Source: Gnetum montanum
Taxonomy: Eukaryota > Streptophyta > Gnetopsida > Gnetales > Gnetaceae
NCBI GenBank assembly: GCA_015680685.1
Contig: MNCI01006534.1
Location: forward strand, 65,480 to 129,479
Reading direction: 5' to 3'
Length of the DNA stretch: 64,000 bases
The notes under the pieces are model-generated. The model worked only from the letters and a program-made list of their open reading frames with translations. It did not search any database and was not told where the DNA came from. Positions 1 through 10,839 of this stretch are shown here, piece after piece. Numbering within the stretch: the stretch's first letter is position 1; every line of letters starts with the position of its first letter. A program made the position numbers and the translations under genes.

Positions 1-1482
1 TGGTAGTGTACTTATTTAGTGCACATGTGGTAGGTTGCATGAATTCTGCTATTGATTATGTTGGATGGGAACTCACTTGTTGTGGCCATCCTTTGGCAAT
101 CGTGGTGAACTAGAAATTTCCAAGTTTTCAAGGACATTGCTTTGCTATTACCAGCATAGATGGCCATTCTTGGCTACTTGTGGGTATCAATGGAAGGGGA
201 GGGGGTGGGGTTTCAGGGGAAAGGACTACAAGATGCATGAGAGTTCTTCTCAGGGATGGTGCCCAAGACGGCTAGTGGACAAGTCCCTAAGTCTGCTTTG
301 GAGCCTATATGGTAGGATGCCACGATGCTCGTGGACCGGTGTTTGGTTCACTTGGGCAATGCACGGAAGCTATTGGGGGTGCATTTTGGCTTCCTTTGGT
401 ACCTCCGAAGGGGAATTGTGGTGAACCTACCTCATTACTCTTTGGGGGTGCTATGCCAAAGGAGGCAGAGAACCCACTTGAGCTCATTCTTGCACTTTGG
501 CAAGCAATGAGGGGACAGGTGCCACCAAGGGGGGGGGGTGTTGTCTTGGGGCCACCTAGGGCTTTGGCGATGCATGGATGACGACGAAGGTGGTGCATCC
601 CACCATCAATGGTAGATATCTCTATTGGTTCGAGTGAGTTGGAGGAGATGGCTTCAGAGGGGAGCATAGACCAAAGGGTTGTTGGGGAGAAGGAGGTGGG
701 CGAGTCGTCATGGCCCCAAGAGAGATTAGAAGGGCCTTATGGTGGGGGGGGGCCTAGAACTTTGAACGCACATGGGAGGGGGGTTGAAGAATGGGGGATG
801 TTGGGAATGGCAAGGTTGCTGGTGAATTTGGAAGCAGTGGAGCACGCATGTGAGGAGCATGCGATTTGGGTGAAGCGCTTGTTGCAGCAAGAGGACGAAT
901 TCTGGCTAGAGCTGGAACAGCTAAGGCGTAGGGAGGAGGAGTTCCAATAGGAACTCGAACAACTAAGCGAGGCAGCAAGGGAAACATGGGTGCAATGCGA
1001 TTTGGTGGAGGCGATGGCTAGGCAGGAGCTAAAAGAGGAGCTACAACAATAGATACGAGAGGAGCTCCAAGAGGAGCAAGAGAGGGAGGTGTGGTAGCAA
1101 CAAGAGGAAGAGGAATGTGAGTGGGAGGAGATCCAAGCACAACTATATCAGGCCCACGAATCTTGGACGTGGGCATGGCTACGGGAGGGGAGATGCCCCT
1201 ACATGATTTTGGACATCAAGCGCAGCGCTCCGAAAGCAAATTTGGCACGAAAGTCAAAAGTTGCATTTGGATGGGGAGGGGAATGCTGAGGAGTGGGCGA
1301 GGAAGGAAGCAAACTTCAAGGAATTTCAGCATGTGGCAGCCTTTGTATCCACAAAGTGCAATAGGGCTGTGCTAGATACCATTCACAGCCAGGAGAGGTG
1401 TTGCTGTTTGTCGATTATTGTACATATCTCAATATTTGTTAATATAATTTTTCCCGACCTTTTCACCAAAAAAAAAAAAAAA
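1..1482 (+). mobile_element. LINE copy A, 3' end (C-terminal extension and poly(A))
   Basis: This is the 3' portion of a non-LTR retrotransposon; the 5' side is cut by the window edge or truncated. About 230-530 encodes the globular module seen in the other copies (L-L-G-V-H-F, V-V-N-L-P-H, with frameshifts). About 609-1110 is an open Glu/Gln/Arg-rich coiled-coil stretch interrupted by TAG stops. About 1190 gives the R-C-P-Y motif and 1309-1400 the conserved tail (F-Q-H-V-A-A-F-V, V-L-D-T-I-H-S-Q-E-R). It ends in the family's 3' motif (TTAATA..CCCGA) and 14 A at 1468-1481. It is not functional. The family is described under copies B, E and J. Confidence 0.75.
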
Positions 1483-1761
1483 CAATTTCAATCTTCTGAT
1501 TTCCTTAACTTCTAGACAAGAATCATAACAGAACCCACTAAAACATTAATTGTTTTGTTAATGTTTCCCCTTAATGTTTTGCTATACATTGTCAGAAGAA
1601 GATACAATGACTACTTTCCACACAAAAAAACACATAATTGTACATTTCTGTGAAGAATTATCATGAGCAAATGTATATGTCCATATCTATGTTGATTATC
1701 AATATAAGTAGAAGCTTCTTCTATTAAGAAACAGAATAAATGATAAATTAAAGTTACATAC

Positions 1762-1836
1762 TTCCACAAAAATAGGTGACTCAATCTTAAGACAACCAAG
1801 TTGAAAATGCTGTCCACGCCGAAATTGACTTTTCAC
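1762..1836 (-). CDS. Host aspartic protease exon 'f' (75 bp)
   Basis: On the minus strand the exon follows an AG acceptor (..TTTGTGGAAG) and ends at GTATGT. It encodes 25 residues beginning V-K-S-Q-F-R-R-G and ending E-S-P-I-F-V-E, in phase 0 with the exon at 2131-2072, only 235 bp away. A basic F-R-R-G loop followed by an L-G-x-L-x-I strand fits what I remember of this retropepsin-like family after the flap. The next exon, which should carry the second conserved hydrophobic-Gly region, is not visible between here and position 1, because LINE A occupies that space. Confidence 0.75.
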
Positions 1837-2071
1837 CTTCCACAAACAAATGAAAATACATTTCAATGTGCGATTTGATCACCAATTACTAAAGCAAGAT
1901 GAAAATGGTGAATAAAGGTTTTCATTGTATACACTTTCAAAACATATTGATGTCTAAATTTTATTATAAGAAATTATGTACGTCTTTTTACCTGTTACAA
2001 AAACACATGCATCAGGAATTAGAATTTCAATTTTAGTGTGGAAAATAAAAACAAAAGGTTAGGCATCTCAC

Positions 2072-2131
2072 CTGGCCATGAAAACCTGTAACAAAGACTT
2101 CCCCAAAAGCATCCATTTTCAGTTCCTCAGC
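2072..2131 (-). CDS. Host aspartic protease exon 'e' (60 bp)
   Basis: Flanked by TAATGCAG and GTGAGA on the minus strand. It encodes 20 residues starting A-E-E-L-K-M and containing F-G-E-V-F-V-T-G-F-H-G-Q, phase 0 at both ends. In retropepsin-like proteins the helix after DTG is followed by a strand that leads to the flap, and F-G-E-V-F-V-T-G occupies that position. It joins in frame to the DTG exon upstream and to the 1762-1836 exon downstream. Confidence 0.8.
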
Positions 2132-2850
2132 CTGCATTAGTGTACTTTTTTCTTAAGATATATCAAAGAGATATGATTTGGTATGAGAAATTTGAGGATA
2201 TGGCATAACTGCACATTGATAGGTTGTTAAGTTATGAGACAGTAGAGTTATTGAGTTGGTAATAAAAAACTGAAACAAAATAAAAATATTCATAATTATT
2301 AGAAAAATCCATGATACAGTAGGGAACCATTACACAAGTAGCAGTCGTGCAGTGTCCACCTATTGTCAATGATCAATCAATGACTTACCACCAGGTTCCA
2401 TGGATTAGAGAGGGTACGGCTTTTATGGATGGCCCTAAACCATGCTTTTCATAGATCTTATGAACGTTTCATCTATGTTATAGCACCAGTGTAGTTAAAT
2501 GTATTTCAATCATTTCCCGGCTCCTTAAGTAACCCAAGCATGCAATTTGGGATGCAAGTAAACATAACAGCGCTATTATAAATAGTTATATGTATTATGA
2601 TTACACTGCTATGATTCTGGGTTACTTCAAAATGACGAGGGGTTGGTATTAAGGTCCAAGCATTATCAAATGTTCTATGGTGTAGAAAACCCACCACCAT
2701 GGCCCTTCTCGTTTCTTCATATCTTTCAATAAATATAAAAATAAGACCAAGCACATCCTGAGATTTTGGGGCAAACTTAGTTGAGAGAGAACTATAGAAT
2801 ATGGTGTTAACCATGCACTTTGTCATTTGTATGCTTTGCTATTGATTTGT

Positions 2851-2985
2851 AAATTTATCTATGATTTGATAATGGTGATGGATTTGGGTGCTGATTTGGT
2901 GTTAATCTAGTGATTTATCTATGATATGATGATGATGATGGATTTGAGTGCTGATTTGGTGTTTATCTAGTGATTTGTCTATGAC
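2851..2985. repeat. 60-bp tandem repeat, about 2.25 units
   Basis: Two 60-bp units (2851-2910 and 2911-2970) plus a partial third share the core GGATTTGGGTGCTGATTTGG with few differences. They lie in the intron between host exons d and e. No coding content. Confidence 0.85.
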
Positions 2986-3692
2986 CCATCGATAGCGAGC
3001 AAAGATCAAAAATGAGTGTCACATGAGAAACTCAAAACATAATTGAAAGAAAGACACACAATCACAAGTACAAATGTCAGTCAATCTTCCTGTAACTATC
3101 TATATCCACCCAGACCAAGGCTCAACATGAGCACATAACCAAAAGCACATCAACCAAATGAGCCAGATAAAATAATAATTTCAAGATAATATATCCACGT
3201 TCCACAGATCAACAAGAAACAAACAGAGTGCAAGGATCTCTCATATCATAGAAATCAAGAAAAGCCATCTTGATGTGTTATTTGGGTGATGATCGAAGTA
3301 GAGACAAGGTCCAATTCAACCCAAATGAATCCTTAAAAGCCAAGGAAGGAAAGCTCCTTGAATTCGTTTATTGCCAATAGAACTTCCATCCAACTACACA
3401 AAAGAAATCGAACTTGCTTGTATAACCACTACTATAAATAGTGAAGGAAAGCCTAACATACATATCCAAGCCTGCCCACAAGATCAATAACATAAGGATG
3501 ACCCCAAGTAATAAGGAAATGGCTCCACTCACAATAGAGACAATAAGGACCTTCCTAAAAGGACAACCCAAGGTAGATACAAGAGACAACTCTCATCATC
3601 CAATCTTAATAATGATAACAAACTAGAAAGATCACAAAATAGAAACCTCATGATCCAAAACTCAAAATCATAACATATATCCTAGCAATAAC
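2986..3692. other. Intron sequence without recognised content
   Basis: AT-rich single-copy-looking DNA between the tandem repeat and the 5' target duplication of LINE B. Short open frames here show no recognisable motif. Confidence 0.6.
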
Positions 3693-3700
3693 CAATACAT
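3693..3700. repeat. Target-site duplication, left, LINE B
   Basis: CAATACAT at 3693-3700 recurs at 7549-7556 directly after the poly(A) of LINE B. The match is 8 bp exact, or about 11 bp with one mismatch. Confidence 0.6.
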
Positions 3701-3707
3701 TCAGAGA

Positions 3708-4640
3708 ATGGGTGGGAGAGTGGTGAATGCAAGGAGCACACCAAGTGCAAGGAACGCGGAGAGTGCTGGGGATGGCCTTGACATGGAGGGCAGTAGGGAG
3801 GATGGGGGTGTGGAAGCGATGTTGTTTCGAGTAGATGGTGGGTCAATGAGGTCAGTAGGAGAGGAGGCTGACAAGGAACATGGGTGGAAGGGGGTTGCTT
3901 GGCGCCTCGAGGTTGGGGGTGTGGAGGAGTGTGTGCGGGAAGAAGGCTCAATGAGGTTGAGGATGAAGGCACCCTCAGGCAAAGGCATGTGAACAATGGA
4001 GTTGAGTCTCATTGGTAAGTTCGTTTGGCAGGTGCACCCCCTCCTTTTGACTTGGTTAAAAAATGGGTTGTTGTGCATTGGAGTTTTTGTCTCGTTCAGG
4101 TGTGGTGTCTTCCAGGTGGGCTATTTTTGTTTGTTTTCAAATCAGTGCAAGATAGAGAGGGTTTTGATGGGTGGCCCATGGTTTTTTGGGGCACAAGGTC
4201 TAGCATTGAACCATTAGAGGCCAAGGGCCCATAGGGATCCAAATTTGTGTTCTAGGGCTCCTATTTGGATCAGGGTTTCTGATATCAAGTGGGGGCTATG
4301 GATGGACAAGTTTCTTTGAATCCTTGTTGGCTTCTTTAGGGATTTAATTCCCTTTGATTAGGTTACGTGTTCCTTGGAAAGGATGGGATTTGCAAGATTT
4401 TGTGTATGGCGGTCATTGTCACCCGTGGAGTTGGTTCACGAGATGGTACTTGACCTTCCCTTGGGAGAGGAGAGGGTAAATATTAAGTATGAAAATGTGA
4501 CAGTCAACCCTTGGGCAAAGATGAAACTTTCTAGGGCTTGCCATCGCACCACATGTGGCAAGGTGGGACATCAAATGGTGGATTGTAAAGTGGGTCAAAA
4601 AGATCCCAGCCAGGAAAAAGAGGGGGCAAGCTAGACCCTC
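3708..4640 (+). pseudogene. LINE B ORF1 remnant (DUF4283-like plus CCHC knuckle)
   Basis: ORF1 of plant L1-type LINEs encodes an RNA-binding protein. An open N-terminal part (3708-3992) leads to T-M-E-L-S-L-I-G-K-F, then V-L-M-G-G-P-W-F-F-G, then A-P-I-W-I-R-V, the landmarks of DUF4283. A retroviral-type knuckle follows at about 4530-4590 (T-T-C-G-K-V-G-H-Q-M-V-D-C). The first knuckle Cys is lost: copy J keeps C-N-T-C where this copy reads R-T-T-C. Several stops and frame changes break it. The same order of motifs is in copies J (41712-42670) and E (about 25513-24400, minus). Confidence 0.7.
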
Positions 4641-4779
4641 TCGTAACTTGAAAGGAGAGGATGAGGGGCATTTCAGCCCCAACAAGCCAATGAAGGAGAA
4701 TAACATTGTTGGGGTAGATGTCAAGAAAAGGGGCGTAGATGAGTGAAGATGGGAAGGGTGTTCAAGTTGAGGACCTTGC

Positions 4780-5560
4780 TGCAGGGGGGAACAAAGGGGG
4801 TTAAGATAGGGAGGCCCTTTGTCTCCCTACTCGTTCATTATGGTTATGGACACCCTCCAGGCATATTGTGAGGTGGAGGGGGTCAAGGGGTTGGAGATTG
4901 AAGAGGTAAAGTACCTAGTTGAACATTATGTGGATGATACCATTATGTTCTCATGGGCGATGGTCCTACAGGCTATGGCAATCAATAGTGTGTTGGCACA
5001 TATGGCTATGGAGATTGGCTTGGAAATTAATATAGGCAAGTTTGCGATTCACCTATTGAACACTCCAGCTAGGGTGAGGGGGTTGATCATACAACATTTG
5101 GCAGTGTTACCTAGGTTGTAAGAGGATGCATACTTGGGGCTACCCCTGTATGACTCGCATAAGCGACAGGTTTGGGGTGGTTTGCTTCAATGGCTCCAGT
5201 AGTGGGTGACCCATTGGATGTGTCAATTCCTGACACAGGTTGGGTAGGCTCTGCTGGCCACTACGATCTTGGCAGCTATGGCTAGGTTTGTGGCTTTTGT
5301 TGCTCATTTGTTGAGTGGTATTATTGAGTGGATTAACCAACTTATCTACAATTTCCCTTGGTTTGGTGGAAAGTGGGGGCAGAGTTTGCACTTGGTGAAA
5401 TGGGATGTTGTTCTTGTTCAAGGAATGCTAGGGGCCTGGAAATAAAAAACTTTTCTGGGTTTGGTGATGGACATGTGCCCTGTGTGCATGGCTGCGGTTG
5501 AAACAATCAAAGACTTTCTATTTAATTGCATTTTTACTTGCCAAGTTATCCACACTATGA
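4780..5560 (+). pseudogene. LINE B ORF2 remnant: end of reverse transcriptase and zf-RVT knuckle
   Basis: Reading begins at the RT motif L-R-(stop)-G-G-P-L-S-P-Y (4801 on), where the usual Gln is TAG. It continues to V-E-H-Y-V-D-D-T-I-M-F, the catalytic box (Y-A-D-D in most plant LINEs), at about 4918-4950. Then L-E-I-N-I-G-K and the thumb follow. A zf-RVT-like C-P-V-C-x-x-A-x-E-T-I-x-x-F-L-F-x-C is at about 5478-5530, followed by the V-L-W-K-A-Q-N linker. Endonuclease and fingers are missing. Confidence 0.7.
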
Positions 5561-5839
5561 ATATTTGACACAATTTGAAAATTTCTAGTGACTCCAAGGC
5601 AATGACAATTTTCTGGGTTTTGTGGAAAGCACAAAATTATCGAGTGTTTCGAGGTTTGACATTGCCATTGTCGACACAGATTGCGGCACAAGGAATTCAA
5701 CTGTGGGTGGAAGCGCATGTTGCAATGGCCATGACTCCAATTGTTGAGCCGAATTGCAATGCTTATTGGGCCAATCTGGTGCTTTAGGCAATGGTGTAAT
5801 GGGCTAGGTGGGCAAACTTGCTCCCCCGGCTGCAGGGGG

Positions 5840-7276
5840 AGTCGGACTTGACCGATGAGGCCTTCTTTGTGAACTAGCTGGGAGAGGTCACTTTGCTTCA
5901 AGGGATTCAGATTACATTGATTGAGGAGTCCATTGCGGCGCTACTGGGGTTACTAGTGAGGGGGTGGGGGTGGGGGTGGGGGAGGTGATTTCCCCCCAAG
6001 GATGTAGTCTACAAGATGCTATGAATTTCTTTCCTAGGCCTATTCCCAAGACTAGGAACGACCAGGTTTTGACATTAGCTTTGTTGGCATTGTGGCAAGA
6101 TGCCGCAGAGTTGACAGAGTGATTTTTTGTGCAGTTTGGCAATGTTTCCAAATTGTTGGGATTGCACTTCACCTTTATGAGGTGCTTGCGGCTTGGCGAG
6201 TGGGTGAATTTGCCCCGTTTTTTCCTAGACACATTGCAAAGGCAATGGAGGGGTCAACATTCTAGGCTAATCTTAGCCATTTGGTAGGTGGGAAGGGTGG
6301 GGGCTCCTTCGACAGGTGGAATTCAAGTGAGAATGGTGTATGATCGACGAAGATCACATTGTGAGCTATCAACTATGGTGGAGGTGTCCAGTGACTCACA
6401 AGGGGGAGAGGTTGGGCATGGTTTGGGGGTTAATCTAGGTTTTGGGTTAACCCCCAACCATCCAAAGGAGCTTTTTGCACAGGTGGGGGGAGGCGCTAGG
6501 GGAGATGTTCAAGGATAGAAGTTTTGAGGGGATGATGGGGGGTGTGGAGAATCTTCTCTGAACGAGAGGAGGAACAAGCTCTTTGGCAAGCGCATTAGGC
6601 CACTCATGAGGGTGAGATCCATTCTTAGCTAAAGGAGGCAACACGAATGAAAAATTCCGTTGCTGAGGTGACTAAGATGACAATGCGGCATGCACGAGAG
6701 GAACAAGAATGGTGGCAGGCGTTCCAAGCTATGCACGAGGCAGAATTCCAATGTTAGCTAGAGGAGGCTGAGCGTCAGTACCATGAAGAGGTGCTTGAAG
6801 AACGATGTAGATGGGACCTGGCAAAGGCAGCAACTAGGGAAGCCTTGGAGAGGGAGAGCTTGTAGGAGCAACTCCAAGAGGAGGTGCACCTGTAGGAGAT
6901 ACAAGAGAAAGTAGAACAGGATTGATGAGCCAAAGAGGAGCAAGAGGAGGCCTTGGTCCAACAGCAATTGGATCAAGCCCATGAGCAAAACACAAGGGCT
7001 TGACTGAGACAGGGGCGGTGCCCTTATGTCCTCATGGACATAGGGCGAAATACTTCTTAGCATGCGCTTAGGCACCAAATCAGGTGTAGAGGCAAGGATT
7101 TACACTTAGATGATTAGGGGATTGAGGAGGAATGTTGCAGGAAGGCGCAAGTGTTCAAGAGCTTCCAAGAAGCAACAAATTTGGTGGATTTGGAACACCA
7201 TAGAGCTGTTTTGAACATAGTTCATGCCCAAGAGAGGGCTTTTTGCACCTGCACCCAACTCTCCCCTCACATTTGA
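5840..7276 (+). pseudogene. LINE B C-terminal extension: globular module, coiled coil, His/Cys tail
   Basis: Where plant LINEs usually carry RNase H, this copy has three parts. The first (about 5840-6290) shows D-E-A-F-F-V-N, L-Q-G-I-Q-I-T-L-I-E-E-S-I-A, L-L-G-L, and after a frameshift the H-F-T..C-L-R-L-G..N-L-P-R-F-F-L and L-I-L-A pattern. The second (about 6540-6990) is a Glu/Arg/Gln-rich coiled coil with many TAG stops. The third (about 7030-7276) has R-C-P-Y-V-L-M-D-I, then F-K-S-F-Q-E-A and V-L-N-I-V-H-A-Q-E-R-A-F-C-T-C-T. The first part resembles the plant 'putative transposon protein' domain (PF20167-like); this is recollection, not a search result. Confidence 0.65.
5957..5985. repeat. 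(GGGGGT)n G-rich run
   Basis: Four G-runs of five or more separated by single T within LINE B. It could form a G-quadruplex, but is probably a local expansion. Confidence 0.6.
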
Positions 7277-7548
7277 GGGTGTTTAGTTGTGGTAAATTTA
7301 GGGTGTTAATGTGTCTTTTTGTTTGTGCACGTCATGGTCTGCTTATGTATCTAGGGAAGAACCAACTCTGGTCTTGATGAAGGGACCTTGATGTTATCAC
7401 GTTTGGTCATGATGTGTCACCCCCAATTTTGTTTGTGAGGGGGTGATTTTATGATATATAGTGAATAGAGCCTAAGGGCTGAAATTTTGTACTAGTATGT
7501 TTATATTAATAAATATCTTGAACTTTTCTCAAAAAAAAAAAAAAAAAA

Positions 7549-7556
7549 CAATACAT
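7549..7556. repeat. Target-site duplication, right, LINE B
   Basis: CAATACAT directly after the poly(A); it matches 3693-3700. Confidence 0.6.
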
Positions 7557-8504
7557 ACTGCTTCACCAACAAGGGAACAAGCATCACAAAGAATCCATAG
7601 AAGTTACAACCACACTTGTAAGAGGAACATCTACAACTTCGACAAAGCCAAGCATAAACAAACAACATTGAAGACATCATCGGTGGCTAATGACAATGTA
7701 TCCTAGTGGGTGCCTCAACCCTAGATCCCTCACAATCTAGTACATGGTTTGGCCAAGAGTTGCACCAGAACTTTTAGTCCAAGCTGTCTATGTATTTGCA
7801 ACTACTATAGAATCAAGTTCACACATAGTCCTACAAGTAGAGCATGAGCACGAAGAGGTAGAGCAGAAATAGGGTGGAGTCACATTGTTCTTTGGATTCA
7901 GCAAGACAAAGAGGTTTTCAATACACTATAGTGTCACTGGAGGAACTCCACGTGATCCATGCTCCTTAAACCATGGGAAGACACTAGGGGAACTACCAAC
8001 CCTGAGACATTACTTAAAGTTAGGCTTTTAAAGTAACATAAAATAGAACCCACCCACTAAATCCACCAAACTTAGTACTGCATTTTATATAGACAGATTA
8101 ATGGTTTTTCACATTTTATTCTCACATGATATCAAACATTAAATATTTAAGAACTAAATAGTTATCAGAACATGATAATTAATAAAAACCTAATCACATA
8201 TTCTAGAGCTTCTACATCTAAACATGAAATTATAAAAAATCTTTCATTGATAATAAACCACAAACTTGTATAATTGAGGTTCATTCCAGCAATGTGTACG
8301 TAAAATTAAAAAAATGCATCAATGTGACTTTGAAAAGGCAGCACTATAGTTGTCACATAGGATTTTTCTTTTATTGCTAGGAACTACCTCTACTCCACAC
8401 ATTTAGCACCTCCTGCTTTCAGAACTGAGAACTTCAAACATCTAAAATATGATTCAAAATTTGCAAATTACAGACAATATTCAAAACAAGCATACAAAAC
8501 TTAC
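7557..8504. other. Host intron sequence, no recognised feature
   Basis: AT-rich sequence up to the DTG exon. I see no open frame with recognisable similarity and no clear repeat. Confidence 0.6.
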
Positions 8505-8556
8505 CTTCTTTGGGCAAATTGCAAGGCCCCCTGCCCCTGTATCCAACACAAAATAT
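8505..8556 (-). CDS. Host aspartic protease exon 'd' with catalytic DTGA (52 bp)
   Basis: Minus-strand acceptor GGGTACAG and donor GTAAGT flank 52 bp. The first base completes a Gly codon begun in the 16147-16086 exon, then come 17 codons beginning Y-F-V-L-D-T-G-A-G-G and ending C-P-K-K. Hydrophobic-hydrophobic-D-T-G-A is the active-site loop of retropepsin-like aspartic proteases, and the catalytic Asp and Gly are intact. A single D-T-G per chain implies a homodimer, as in retropepsins. This exon and its neighbours are free of stops, unlike the protease remnants of nearby retroelements. Confidence 0.82.
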
Positions 8557-9030
8557 CTGTACCCAAAACAAAATTACACAAGAACACTGATTTCAAGTAG
8601 GAACCAAAATTTTTAGAGGAAAAAAACATGCACCAAACACAGCAAATTACTTCAGTTTTTAATCTTATTTTAAAAATTTACAAACAGGTGTTATTGCAAC
8701 AATCAACTTTCATGAATCGTAAACCATTTTAAGACACTTAATGCTAAACCTCAAACTTCCATTGACAAGTATTATAATCTGAAAAAACTGTCCACAGTAA
8801 ACAGGCCAAATTTGCATCTAGTTCATAAATAAGAACATTACAAAACTCTTTTCTAAAACCTGACATATACATTACATTTTATACGTTAAAGGAAAACAGA
8901 ATATAACACAAAACATCACCTACTCCATTCCACGCTTATAGTTTGGCTTGTGGTCATTCTATCAAACTAGCTAGATCACACTTGATGCCCAAAATTGTGT
9001 CTAGCCGGTATTTTGTGTTCACGCCCTAGC
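8557..9030. other. Host intron sequence, no recognised feature
   Basis: AT-rich sequence between exon d and the 5' end of LINE C. Nothing recognised. Confidence 0.55.
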
Positions 9031-9045
9031 AATTTCACAAATTCT

Positions 9046-10436
9046 GACCTCCTAGAAGGGGGCTACAAGATGCTATCGATTTTTCCTTGGTCAGGTCCCC
9101 AAAACTGGAAGTGGGCAAGTGCCTAAACCTGCTTTGGCCTCAGATGTGGTAGAATGTTGCTGAGTTGGTCGACCATTCCTTTGTCTAGTTTGGCAATGTT
9201 TGGAAGCTTCAGGGGTCCCACTTCACTTTCCTCAAATGTTTACAAATAGGTCATGCAGTGAATCTCCGCAGATTTTTCTTAGCCTCTCTACAACATCGAA
9301 GGTTGGACTGTCACTCGGGGCTCATTCTTGCCCTTTGGAGAGTGGCACAGCCGCAAATTCCTAGGCTTGTCCTTTCTATTGTTGTGGTTTATGTGAGGCT
9401 CCGACAGCAACCACACACCCCCACAAAGGTGACTAATGATCACTTGGGTAACTCTCCTGGGGATGGGAACTTTTTGGAGGGATTGAATTTTGGGTAGGTG
9501 TTGTCAATTGGGGAGCATTCCATTGGCACGAGGCTTGCCAGTATGGTGACTGAAGAGGCTGAGGCTACTCGGCTAGAAGAAAGGGCAAGGTGGGAGGATA
9601 AATGGCAACATCAAGAAGAGGAATTTGCACAAATGTTGGAGCAAACCATGCTTTGCCTTCAGGAGGAGGCCAAGGAGGTGCTTAGGCAGTATGAAGTATA
9701 GGACGCTGAGCATAGGCAAGAGCTCATAAGGGAAGAGTAGGAGAGCGTTGCCCAGGAGAGAGCAAAGGCAGAGCAAACGGAACATCACCAACAGGAGGCT
9801 ACGTAGCTTCAAATTCAACAAAACCAAGCTCATGAAACCAATATTCGTCATTGGTTCAAGGAAAACAAATGCTTGAATGTCATAATGAATGTCAATCAGA
9901 AAACTCCATGGGATGCGTTGCGCAGGTTCATTCAGCAGACTTCAGCAGGGCTGCATCTGGACATACCATGGAATAAAGCTGAGCGGCATCTTATGGAAGA
10001 GGCTTATAAGGAGTTTCAACAGGCTGTTGCTTTTATGACTTCTGAGAAGTTCCGAGCGGTTATGGATACCATTCATCATCAACAGCAAGTGGGTTACACT
10101 TGTTCTCAGTTGCCCTGCCCTTTGTAGTTTCTGGGGTCTGTTTTTTTTTTCTTTTTTCTTTTGGGCTGCATTAGGTTTGGGTGTTTGGTCTGGTTTGGTG
10201 TCTGCTTGTTTGACCTAGGAGATCTCAAGGATTATAGGGTTGGGCTTTCATGATGCCCACCCTATTGCGATCTTTTGATAGACCATTTTGCTTAAGGTCT
10301 ATTGCTTGGTTTGTTATGGTGTGGTGGTAGTTTTCCAGCTTCAGTCCGTCAGGGGTTTACCTCCCCCTCTTTGTCCTGTTACTTATGTAGGTACATATTC
10401 TGTTTAATACATTCCCAAACTTTTCTTAAAAAAAAA
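9046..10436 (+). mobile_element. LINE copy C, 5'-truncated (C-terminal extension only)
   Basis: It starts inside the globular module (D-A-I-D-F-S, F-G-N-V-W-K-L, H-F-T-F-L-K-C-L, N-L-R-R-F-F-L-A-S-L, S-G-L-I-L-A-L-W-R-V-A), then a coiled coil (about 9545-9790), then H-W-F-K-E, M-N-V-N-Q-K-T-P-W-D-A-L-R-R-F-I and the tail F-Q-Q-A-V-A-F-M..V-M-D-T-I-H, ending in a stop at 10125-10127. The 3' UTR ends with TTAATACATTCCC and about 10 A. The flanks AATTTCACAAATTCT (9031-9045) and AATTTACAAATACT (10437-10450) look like a target duplication with small changes. It is the least damaged tail in the window. Confidence 0.75.
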
Positions 10437-10489
10437 ATTTACAAATACTATTTATTGTTTATCACTGAAACAAAATTGTGGAAAGAAAA

Positions 10490-10570
10490 TAGAAATAAAA
10501 AAACAAGGAACAACACACCAAGCTTTTTGTGGAAACCCCCAATGAGAAAAACCATGGGAAATCAGTACAA
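10490..10570 (-). repeat. Possible copia LTR fragment
   Basis: CACCAAGCTTTTTGTGGAAA followed by GAGAAAAACCATGGG recalls, on the minus strand, the U5 side of SIRE/Maximus-type copia LTRs. No element end or partner LTR was found. Weak. Confidence 0.3.
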
Positions 10571-10839
10571 AGCCCTTGTATTAAAGGGAACCAGGGCAAA
10601 CCAATCTCCAAATACAACAGGAATCCAAGCCCCACCAACAACAATAATCACATACAACCAATCTTCTTTTGTGGCCGTCATAAGGGTTTCTACAACCCTT
10701 TAGAACTTTCCAAAATCACTTTTTGATACATATCTGAAAACTTTTCAATTCCCATTTACCTCCAAAAGTTAACATTACAAAAACAAAAAATAATAATAAT
10801 AAAATTTGGAACGCCTTCATTGTTGCTATCAACCTAGGC

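Larger units (their letters stand above)
3701..7548 (+). mobile_element. LINE copy B, internally deleted
   Basis: A LINE with ORF1 (3708 to about 4640), a deletion of the endonuclease and first half of the reverse transcriptase (junction about 4745-4790), the end of the RT palm, a zf-RVT knuckle, the family's C-terminal extension (about 5840-7276), a 3' UTR and a poly(A) run of 18 at 7531-7548. Target duplications flank it. It lies in host intron d-e, antisense to the gene. Stops and frameshifts throughout show it is dead. Confidence 0.8.

Noticed and set aside
5957-5985. G-rich run as a regulatory G-quadruplex
   Set aside because: It lies inside a dead LINE copy and is not shared with other copies, so a regulatory role is not supported.
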